Shown here one piece after another: positions 56,832 to 64,000 of a stretch of 64,000 nucleotides of DNA (within the stretch, counting starts at the first letter, position 1; every line of letters starts with the position of its first letter). The DNA is from CAZGZD01 sp964530005. GTDB lineage: Bacteria > Patescibacteriota > Microgenomatia > UBA1406 > GWC2-37-13. Both the position numbers and the translations under genes were made by a program. Below the pieces are notes generated by a model, which saw nothing but the letters and a program-made list of their open reading frames with translations, did no database searches and was not told the origin of the DNA. The stretch is from positions 1-64,000 of the forward strand of contig CAZGZD010000002.1 in the NCBI GenBank assembly GCA_964530005.1, read 5' to 3'.

Positions 56832-59624
56832 ATGAAATCATTTCGACTGTTTTTGTATTTAGCCCTTCTACTTGCTGTCGGTGTTTTTTTCTTTAATCCT
56901 CAGAATATATTTGCTCAATCAGACACAAGTGGAGCCAGTTTTAGCGACACAAATAATGAGCCAGTTGAGCCACCGCCAATTCAACAACCATTCGTTGCTG
57001 CTCCTCAAAATTTTTTCCCCGCTCCAGTAACACCTTCTGCAGCCCCAACTTGTAAAGCAGATGGCCAGAATTGCGTCCAACCAGGTGGCAACTGTTGCTC
57101 AAAAGTATGCACGGCCGGCAAGTGCGGAGCACCGCAGGTGGCAGCGGCAACAGGAGTGACGACAAGTGCTCCAGTTTCGACAGCGGCACCAGTGGAGCAA
57201 TATCAGCAATGTAGCAAAAATGCAGGCTGTCCAAAAAGTCTTGACGCTTTGTATAAATCAAGGGGAGAAAAATGCGCGTCCTCGCTTACTGAATTTCAAA
57301 GCGACCCAGTCAAATCACATTTTTGGATCGAGGACCCAGAAATCACAGCACTTGGTAAGTCCTCCGAACGTGGTCGACAATTTTTGAACTGGACACTGAC
57401 AAGCAATGCCATAGACAACAGTATTCTACTTAAACAGATTTGGGCGAATATGCGCAATATCGCATTCATACTCATCATTCTTGTCGTGGCTCTTATGGGT
57501 ATTGGGATTATAATCGGACAGCGAGCTAACTTTAATATTGGTGTGAACTTATGGTCAACTGGCCTAAGAATTGGCGGTGTGCTTTTGTATATCGTATTTT
57601 CGGCAACTATCGTCTTAATATTAATTCAGCTATCGGAGCTTCTTATGCGTCTTTTTGCCGATTCCTTAAGTGCAAAAAATCTACTTAATATATTTTTTGG
57701 AGGATCAGGTGGTGTCGATAATTACACTAAATTCCAGGGATGCCGGGATCTTAATATCCGAATGGTAGAGTCAATAAAGATGGAAACATTTTTAATCAAA
57801 GCTACAAACATATCCTATTACACATTAGCCTCTTTGCTTCTTGCACGAAAAATATTATTGTGGTTTCTGCTTTTTGTCTCACCATTTTTAGGCCTTTTGC
57901 TTCCATTTCGTATACTTCGCGGAATTGCTGTAATCTGGATTGAAGTATTTTTTCAATGGCTTTTTTATGGACCATTAGTCGCATTATTTTTGGCAGGGAC
58001 AGCATTCCTTTGGAAATTCGGCATTCCCTTTATTTTTGACTTTTCGCAAACTGGCACGGTGAAGGGATACGTATTCCCCACAGCAATTAACATCATAATA
58101 GGTGGTCCAGGACAAGTATTGTCTGCCCTAAATAACGCAAATAATGTAGATACTTTTGTCGAATATGTGATTACCCTTATCATGCTTTGGGGGGTAATAA
58201 TTTTTCCGTGGTGGCTACTTCGACGAATCAGAGATCATGGCAATGGAGTACTTGACGCAATCAAAAACATCCTACTTGCTATAAACGGCTCATTTCGATC
58301 GGACAAATCGCCCCAACAGCCACTCTCACCGAGTGCATTGACGTGGTCGGCGCCTACTGCCCGCACACTCTCAAAAGATAAGCAGACTACATCGACTGTG
58401 CGTTTTGAGAACATGGAAGACATTAAAAAAGCAACAACAAGTGATATCGCCTCTACCTTAAATTTCAGTGCACGATCAATACAAGATATTGCTCGAGTCG
58501 AGACAGACCAAAGCGCAAGTAATGCATATGCTGTCAACTTCCAAAACCTGAAAAATCCGATGAAAGCTGAGACGACGACAGAGCGCGTGAAGTATACAAG
58601 CATAAGATCAGAGCTCGAAGCTCGAGCGAATAAAAACGATATGGAGGCAAGCCATCTCTTGTCTGGCCTGTCTCCTGAGGTTCAAAGCCAAAAAATTCTA
58701 TCAACCATTACATACAAAGCACCCGTTCAGATCTCATTATCCTCAGATCAGATAAATGCGATCGGTCGAAGTGTGGCCCAAAATTATGTGATTATCCAGT
58801 CACTTTTCCACAAGACCAACGTGTCTGAGGATAAGATCAAAAAACTTCTTGAAGTACTGAGTCAACACTCACAAGATCCAGATAAAGAAAAAGTAAAATC
58901 GACGGCTGAGCGAGAAGTGGGAGTAAGCCGAGCTGATATCGACAAAGTTTCAGGAGAGCTTAAGGAAATACTCGCAAAGCCCAGCGAAAACATTATGACT
59001 GCAATTGAACTGATTGGCCGAGAACACGGGCTCTCTCAATCCGATGTTCTTGCGGCGCTTAGAATGATCGTACCCGATACTCAAAGCGTAAGTGAAGAGG
59101 GGCCAGATAAGTTCATCGATATTTCAAAAGCCGTGGCAATTGAAGATTATGAAGCAGTGCGTGCTATGTGGGTCAACCACTACGAAAAAGGAGAGATCCC
59201 AACCACCCCAGATATACATAATCGAGCCGAATGGATAGAAAAAGACGTAGCATTCCTCACTAATACCCTCAACAAGCTTATGTCTGACAATCTCGCATAT
59301 AAGACAGCAGGCCTTGCTGATGTGTCCCAAATTCTACCAATCTTTCTTATCAACAATTTCAAAGGAGATGAGCTATTGGCCTATCTGAAAGCCAAGCTTG
59401 AGGCAGCCCGCCAAGTAGGGCATCAGTTGACGACCGAGGAGAGTATCAAAAAACAGCTTGCGGCAGCAAGTGAGGAGTTTGTTGATGTAGCCACCCCTCA
59501 CACGGACGAAAAAAAGAAAGAAATGACGACAGAAGAAGCAATTGATGAGAATGACACATCCAACTCGACTCATGACTCAGCACTTGATGCTATTGTCAAA
59601 AAACTCACAGAGGATAAAAAGTAA
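56832..59624 (+). CDS. VirB6/TrbL-like polytopic membrane protein with a knottin-like Cys module
   Basis: The 930-aa protein has a signal peptide (about 1-28, NIFAQ end), a Pro-rich stretch, a cysteine module at residues 74-98 with spacing CX6CX6CCX3CX4C, then about six to seven hydrophobic segments (about 205-480) with the WFLLFVSPFLGLLLPFRI and WLLRRIRDHG elements, and a long hydrophilic C-terminal half (about 490-930) with helical, charged repeats. The layout resembles VirB6/TrbL-type inner-membrane proteins of type IV secretion systems, where a large C-terminal domain is common in Patescibacteria. No VirB4 or VirD4 ATPase lies in the window. Confidence 0.6.
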   Translation: MKSFRLFLYLALLLAVGVFFFNPQNIFAQSDTSGASFSDTNNEPVEPPPIQQPFVAAPQNFFPAPVTPSAAPTCKADGQNCVQPGGNCCSKVCTAGKCGAPQVAAATGVTTSAPVSTAAPVEQYQQCSKNAGCPKSLDALYKSRGEKCASSLTEFQSDPVKSHFWIEDPEITALGKSSERGRQFLNWTLTSNAIDNSILLKQIWANMRNIAFILIILVVALMGIGIIIGQRANFNIGVNLWSTGLRIGGVLLYIVFSATIVLILIQLSELLMRLFADSLSAKNLLNIFFGGSGGVDNYTKFQGCRDLNIRMVESIKMETFLIKATNISYYTLASLLLARKILLWFLLFVSPFLGLLLPFRILRGIAVIWIEVFFQWLFYGPLVALFLAGTAFLWKFGIPFIFDFSQTGTVKGYVFPTAINIIIGGPGQVLSALNNANNVDTFVEYVITLIMLWGVIIFPWWLLRRIRDHGNGVLDAIKNILLAINGSFRSDKSPQQPLSPSALTWSAPTARTLSKDKQTTSTVRFENMEDIKKATTSDIASTLNFSARSIQDIARVETDQSASNAYAVNFQNLKNPMKAETTTERVKYTSIRSELEARANKNDMEASHLLSGLSPEVQSQKILSTITYKAPVQISLSSDQINAIGRSVAQNYVIIQSLFHKTNVSEDKIKKLLEVLSQHSQDPDKEKVKSTAEREVGVSRADIDKVSGELKEILAKPSENIMTAIELIGREHGLSQSDVLAALRMIVPDTQSVSEEGPDKFIDISKAVAIEDYEAVRAMWVNHYEKGEIPTTPDIHNRAEWIEKDVAFLTNTLNKLMSDNLAYKTAGLADVSQILPIFLINNFKGDELLAYLKAKLEAARQVGHQLTTEESIKKQLAAASEEFVDVATPHTDEKKKEMTTEEAIDENDTSNSTHDSALDAIVKKLTEDKK

Positions 59625-59635
59625 TACCTGCAATC

Positions 59636-59665
59636 TTGACATCAACCAGCCATATTGTATATATT
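59636..59665 (+). promoter_or_regulatory. Promoter of the 701-aa protein gene
   Basis: A perfect TTGACA (59636-59641), 18-base spacer, TATATT (59660-59665), then 7 bases to ATG 59673: leaderless spacing with a strong -35. Confidence 0.65.
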
Positions 59666-59672
59666 AATATAC

Positions 59673-61778
59673 ATGCTTAATATAACCGACACTCTAAAAT
59701 TACGCATCGCTATAGCAGTCGGAGCCTTCCTACTTCTTATTCTCATCATACTGTCTGTCGTCTTTACACTGGGTAAAAAGTCATCAAATAAAACGCTGCC
59801 ACAACCCAATCAAACTGAGCAAACAGAAGACAATGCATCAGTAGATGAAGCCGAATCAACGCCTACTAAACCAATTGCCCTGTATCCTGAAGTGTCTGTG
59901 GACACCTGGTCGACGCCAGCTTCGCTCACCAAGCAAACATCAAGTCGCATCTTCCGATACCCCCTGCAACAGAATTATGACAAGGCGCATTTCGTACAAC
60001 TTGCAAATAGGATAGGTGGAATGCACAAGATTGTCGAAAAAGGCGATACATTTTTAGCGCAAGCCACGATTGCAGGAAAAGTACAATCCTCACTTCTTAT
60101 TAATAAAAAAAACGGCTCATTTATGTATTACTCAGAAAAAGGAATAGCTCTTCCAAAAGCGCAAAGTACAAGTATTTTGCCCACAATTGAGCAAGTGGGT
60201 GCGCTGCTAACTCGGATTACCAATGACCCAACACTTTCCGTCACAGCAAAATATAAGAATAAGAAGACAGCTGGAATTACTTACTTTGAGGCACATCGTG
60301 ATTGGGAAGAAGTAGGTGCTCCAATATTTAATATTCTTGGACTTCTGAATATCCCACAATCAGTCGCGCTTAATAACCTATCCTTCTCCTATGTGAATTC
60401 GACGTTTAATAAAAACCCCGACATCATAAATACCTCAGACAAGACTGACGGATATATCAGGCGCTCAGACTTTAATACGATGACACTGGGAGTTGACGAC
60501 AAGACAGGCCAAGTCACGTCTATTGACTCCAATATCAGGCTCCTCAAAAACACCAACCCCAAAGCAGTAAAGCCAATATCCTATGCAGCAGCCGTAAAGC
60601 TTTTACGCGAGAATAAATATAAAGATCTCTATACGCTCCCGATTGGAGAAGGAGACATAAGTTTTGATAAAGTCTATCCAGACAATGCGGGTCATATCAA
60701 AAACGTCACAATCACCGAATCGACAATAGTCTATTTAGAAGAGCTTCCTGTTGCTGCTCAAGAAGAACTTGCCCCTTATTATTTATTCCGTGGCACTGGC
60801 CAGCTTGACTCAGGATATAAAGCTGCGATAGTGGCATCTGTGCCAGCATCATCTGACAGCCCACCACCCCATGCAAAGCGACAAGCAATTACCAATGTCT
60901 TAGGCGCAAAAGCATATCTCACACAGCAAACAGCAGATAGCGACAGCGATGAAACGTCTGGAGATGATTCTCAGCAAATTGGAAAAATAGGAATTGAACC
61001 ACTCCCGACAGTTCCGCCTACTCCAGCTCCAAGCTCACCAATATATACACCACCATGTAGAGATGACACAGTGAATAATCAAAGGACTGTAAATGGTGCG
61101 ATTGTGGGGACTTCGTCAAGTAATAAAATAGTGTTTCCGCCAGGACTTACTCAATTCGAACAAAATGTTCTGATTGAAATACAGAGGAGGAAAGATAATC
61201 CAGGGACTTGTCCACGTGATGTCAGTGGAATTTCACCAACACTTTTCCTCTACAATAAGAGTGCCATTTCGGCAACTGTATCACAAGGCAGGCAATTGAC
61301 ATATGCTGAACCCACGACTCAAAGTGTTGGTAGTTGGAATATCCTCGTCGATAAAAACAAACTCATTGTAGACGGCTCAAATTATCCATATCTTTATTAC
61401 GAATATTTACCCAATACATATACAAAGCAGAAAGAGGGATGGATAGTCGATAAGTCAAATCTGGCTGCGTTTGTAGATTCCATCATAAGGCCACAGCTCA
61501 GACTGACACCTTTAGAGACAGATAGAGCGGTATTTGAGCTGAATCATGCAGCGCAATCCGTAAAGGGAAACACACTCTATATAGGCCTCATTCCACATCA
61601 GGAATTAAAAGATAAGTTGCCACTTATAATCACACCACGTCCTACCAATATATATCGCTACCACTTCCGTCTATCGACTCCAACTACCACTGATTATAGG
61701 GCTAAGCCACCACGTCTTACGCCCATTCAAAGAGACGGATTTACTGCTCTTGAAATTGGTGCGGCTCCTTCTAATTAA
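59673..61778 (+). CDS. Unknown membrane-anchored extracellular protein
   Basis: Not recognised. The 701-aa protein has one N-terminal membrane helix (about 12-37), a low-complexity Thr/Gln/Glu/Asn stretch (about 42-70), a large mixed alpha/beta ectodomain (about 75-425), a Pro/Thr/Ser linker (about 440-470, PTVPPTPAPSSP) and a second domain (about 480-690) with two cysteines (CRDD, TCPRD). No catalytic motif is visible. It lies between the VirB6-like gene and a Clp ATPase on the same strand, so a role in envelope secretion or pilus assembly is a reasonable guess. ATG 59673 is preferred over TTG 59655 for the promoter spacing. Confidence 0.6.
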   Translation: MLNITDTLKLRIAIAVGAFLLLILIILSVVFTLGKKSSNKTLPQPNQTEQTEDNASVDEAESTPTKPIALYPEVSVDTWSTPASLTKQTSSRIFRYPLQQNYDKAHFVQLANRIGGMHKIVEKGDTFLAQATIAGKVQSSLLINKKNGSFMYYSEKGIALPKAQSTSILPTIEQVGALLTRITNDPTLSVTAKYKNKKTAGITYFEAHRDWEEVGAPIFNILGLLNIPQSVALNNLSFSYVNSTFNKNPDIINTSDKTDGYIRRSDFNTMTLGVDDKTGQVTSIDSNIRLLKNTNPKAVKPISYAAAVKLLRENKYKDLYTLPIGEGDISFDKVYPDNAGHIKNVTITESTIVYLEELPVAAQEELAPYYLFRGTGQLDSGYKAAIVASVPASSDSPPPHAKRQAITNVLGAKAYLTQQTADSDSDETSGDDSQQIGKIGIEPLPTVPPTPAPSSPIYTPPCRDDTVNNQRTVNGAIVGTSSSNKIVFPPGLTQFEQNVLIEIQRRKDNPGTCPRDVSGISPTLFLYNKSAISATVSQGRQLTYAEPTTQSVGSWNILVDKNKLIVDGSNYPYLYYEYLPNTYTKQKEGWIVDKSNLAAFVDSIIRPQLRLTPLETDRAVFELNHAAQSVKGNTLYIGLIPHQELKDKLPLIITPRPTNIYRYHFRLSTPTTTDYRAKPPRLTPIQRDGFTALEIGAAPSN

Positions 61779-61827
61779 GTCGCGAGATTGAGTTGACTTC
61801 TGAGTCAAATAAACTAATAATGAGAGT

Positions 61828-64000
61828 ATGGCCCTATTTGATTTTATAAAAAAAAGTAAGAGTAATGGAACGCAACCTGTACAGCAGATGAACGGCGTAA
61901 TGCAATCAGCTATGCCCAATGGCACAAACGGGACAAATGGCACAGCAGTACCCATGCCGACCAATGGCTCAGTTCCACCAACCTCGCTCAATGGTACAAA
62001 TGGGTCAAATGGAGCAGTAAATGTTCAGAATCCTATTCAAATTCAGCAAAATCCAAATCAACCAACACAATCTCAACAGCAAGGCATGTCTCAAACGGCT
62101 CAGCCACAGACTCCGACCAATTCAAATCAACCTCAAGTCGCAAGTATTAATAAAGCAGCTGAGCTTGACTTACTTACGCATTTTACCGAACGCTCAAACA
62201 GTGTATTTAAAGCAGCTCAACAAAAAGCTATTGAGTTGAAAAGCGATTTCATAGACAGTGAGCACTTATTGCATGGCCTTATTGCCGATAAGCAAATCTA
62301 CCAGCTCTTTGTATCAGTCAACATTCAACCGCAAGCCATCGAAGATGAGCTTACAAAAATTTACAAAAAAGGCACCGGAGTCAATACTCCTTCAGCCACC
62401 CCTCGCATCAAGAGCATTCTTGATCATTCTCTTGTTGTGGCGCGCAAATTGGGATACGAATTTATCTCGCCGGAGCATATTCTGCTTTCCGCTTATAATG
62501 AAAAAGAGGGAGCCGCCGCCCAGATTCTCACTCGACTTGGACTTAAAGAAGCAGATCTGAATCAACAGATCACAGGCAAAAAGAAGGGAATTGATGAAGA
62601 CGCGGAAGAGGCTCAAAACATACTTGAAAAATACACAATTGACCTGACTCAAAAGGCAAGAGAAGGCAAGCTCGATCCAGTTGTCGAGAGATCTGACGTC
62701 ATTGAACGTACAATACATATCTTATCGCGCCGAACCAAGAATAATCCAGCCCTCATTGGAGAAGCTGGAGTCGGCAAGACTGCAATTGTCGAGGGCCTTG
62801 CACAAAAGATTGTTGCCAAACAAGTGCCCGAGACTTTCCTCAACAAAAGACTTCTTCAACTCGACCTTATGAGCCTCATAGCTGGAGCCTCGCACCGAGG
62901 CGATTTTGAAAATCGAATTAAGGGACTTATTGAGGAAATACAGAAGCAAGAAGGCAGTATTATTCTTTTTATTGATGAGCTACATAATATTGTCGGTGCT
63001 GGATCGTCCGGCGAAGGATCACTTGACGCCTCCAACTTTTTCAAGCCGGCACTTTCCCGAGGTCATTTGCAGATGATTGGCGCGACCACCCTCACCGAAT
63101 ATAGAAAATATATTGAAAAAGACCCTGCCCTTGAGAGGCGATTTCAACCGATTGTAGTACCTGAGCCAACTGAGGAACAAACAGTCAAGATGCTTATGGC
63201 AATAAAGGACAAATACGAAGCGTATCACAAGGTGAGTATTCCACAAAGTGCGATCGAGGCGGCTGTATCATTGTCCAAAAGATATGTGGGGGATAGATTC
63301 TTGCCAGACAAGGCTGTCGATCTACTGGACGAAGCAGCAGCGGCCGTACGACTGCCACTCATATCTTTGCCTGAGGTACTAAACTCCCTTGGAACACGAC
63401 TTAGTCAGCTCAAACAAGAGCTGGATGAAGCCAAAAAACAAAAAGATGATGTAAAAGTCGAGATTTTACAACCAAAAATAGACGAGATACAAAAGCAGCT
63501 CGATGAAAAACAAAAAGAATACGAGATGAAAAAAGCTCAGACGACAGATGCCATAACCAGCGACATAATTCGCTCAGTTGTTGCCCGCTGGACAGGGATT
63601 CCAGTCGACAAGATCTCAGAGTCAGAGACTCACACGTTGTCCAATCTTGAGGACCTTATCCACGAGCGACTTATCAATCAGGAAGAAGCAGTGTCAGCAG
63701 TCGCGGCAGCTGTGCGCCGAAGTCGAGCTGGACTTAAGTCCAAAGGCAGGCCTATTGGTAGCTTTGTATTTCTTGGCCCCACAGGTGTCGGTAAGACCGA
63801 GCTTGCCAAAAGCTTAGCTGAGATACTGTTTGGACACGAAGACGCGATGATAAGACTCGATATGACAGAGTTTATGCAAAAGCACGAGGTAGCAAAGCTG
63901 CTTGGTGCACCACCTGGATACGTGGGATACGAAGAGGGAGGCAAGCTGACCGAAGCCGTACGACGCAAGCCATACAGCGTCGTCCTTTTTGATGAGATAG
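61828..64000 (+). CDS. Clp AAA+ ATPase (ClpC/ClpB-like), 3' end cut by window edge
   Basis: Unfoldase/disaggregase subunit. The frame starts at ATG 61828 and runs off the window (about 724 codons seen). Residues 1-110 are a low-complexity Asn/Gly/Gln/Thr/Pro-rich extension ([20 protein letters not shown]). Then two Clp_N repeats (about 115-255), AAA-1 with GEAGVGKT (311-318) and [10 protein letters not shown], a short coiled-coil M domain (about 530-580) more like ClpC than ClpB, and AAA-2 with GPTGVGKT (650-657), ending just after VVLFDEI (second Walker B). The N-terminal extension is unusual for the family. Preceded by 49 bases with TAATAAT-like boxes. Confidence 0.9.
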   Translation, partial: MALFDFIKKSKSNGTQPVQQMNGVMQSAMPNGTNGTNGTAVPMPTNGSVPPTSLNGTNGSNGAVNVQNPIQIQQNPNQPTQSQQQGMSQTAQPQTPTNSNQPQVASINKAAELDLLTHFTERSNSVFKAAQQKAIELKSDFIDSEHLLHGLIADKQIYQLFVSVNIQPQAIEDELTKIYKKGTGVNTPSATPRIKSILDHSLVVARKLGYEFISPEHILLSAYNEKEGAAAQILTRLGLKEADLNQQITGKKKGIDEDAEEAQNILEKYTIDLTQKAREGKLDPVVERSDVIERTIHILSRRTKNNPALIGEAGVGKTAIVEGLAQKIVAKQVPETFLNKRLLQLDLMSLIAGASHRGDFENRIKGLIEEIQKQEGSIILFIDELHNIVGAGSSGEGSLDASNFFKPALSRGHLQMIGATTLTEYRKYIEKDPALERRFQPIVVPEPTEEQTVKMLMAIKDKYEAYHKVSIPQSAIEAAVSLSKRYVGDRFLPDKAVDLLDEAAAAVRLPLISLPEVLNSLGTRLSQLKQELDEAKKQKDDVKVEILQPKIDEIQKQLDEKQKEYEMKKAQTTDAITSDIIRSVVARWTGIPVDKISESETHTLSNLEDLIHERLINQEEAVSAVAAAVRRSRAGLKSKGRPIGSFVFLGPTGVGKTELAKSLAEILFGHEDAMIRLDMTEFMQKHEVAKLLGAPPGYVGYEEGGKLTEAVRRKPYSVVLFDEI

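Noticed and set aside
61900..62120. Short repeats in the NGT-rich start of the Clp gene as a CRISPR-like or tandem DNA array
   Set aside because: They are imperfect, codon-phased and encode a low-complexity peptide; no spacer-repeat structure.

Overview
The window reads as a chromosomal scaffold piece from a small-genome bacterium of the Candidate Phyla Radiation (Patescibacteria), most likely Microgenomates-like. That placement is an inference. It rests on extreme gene packing (no gene-free stretch longer than about 150 bases, several convergent pairs touching or overlapping), shortened versions of universal genes (a peptide chain release factor with no domain 1, a divergent MiaA and FolD), many very short or absent 5' leaders, a type IV secretion pilin-like protein with a VirB6-like partner, and a large share of coding capacity given to surface glycans. 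The standard genetic code fits: TGA is used as a stop.

Layout. 1-12.1 kb is housekeeping: hisS (cut by the window edge), prfA-like, rpmE, rplJ-rplL behind a structured leader, then gyrB-ppa-gyrA-folD-miaA, with lepA convergent. 12.1-43.9 kb is a long surface-polysaccharide region, visibly richer in A+T between about 13 and 32 kb. It contains many glycosyltransferases (GT2, GT4, GT11, CgeB-like and GT-C/GT39 membrane types), four or five SAM-dependent methyltransferases, nucleotide-sugar enzymes (GDP-mannose 4,6-dehydratase, GDP-L-fucose synthase, a GDP-mannose 3,5-epimerase-like enzyme, GalE), two flippases (MurJ-like and Wzx-like), an LCP-family ligase and a DMT transporter. Together with the Wzy/WaaL-like ligase at 47.7 kb this is nearly a complete route: make GDP-L-fucose and other sugars, build a lipid-linked glycan, flip it, polymerise or ligate it, and attach it to the wall.

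43.9-50.5 kb is mixed: a Xer-type recombinase, a membrane protein that looks like a catalytically dead metallophosphoesterase, tRNA-Leu, a fibronectin-III surface protein, the O-antigen-ligase-like protein, MscL, a tiny membrane protein with a strong Shine-Dalgarno, and a DedA-Nudix fusion. tRNA-Gly lies at 39.35 kb. 50.6-55.5 kb is a two-gene RND efflux operon; the 100-N gap inside the pump gene is a scaffolding artefact, because the 55 bases before the gap recur immediately after it. 56.1-64 kb holds an envelope secretion or pilus module: a T4SS-pilin-like protein divergent from a 930-aa VirB6/TrbL-like protein that carries a knottin-like cysteine pattern, an unknown 701-aa anchored extracellular protein, and a Clp AAA+ ATPase running off the right edge.

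Most notable: the knottin-like cysteine module and perfect 10-8-10 inverted repeat in the secretion module; the dead metallophosphoesterase; the GT2-SDR and DedA-Nudix fusions; a single in-frame TAA splitting a DUF2079 gene; and a recurring layout of a -10 box 6-10 bases before the start codon, which points to leaderless mRNAs.
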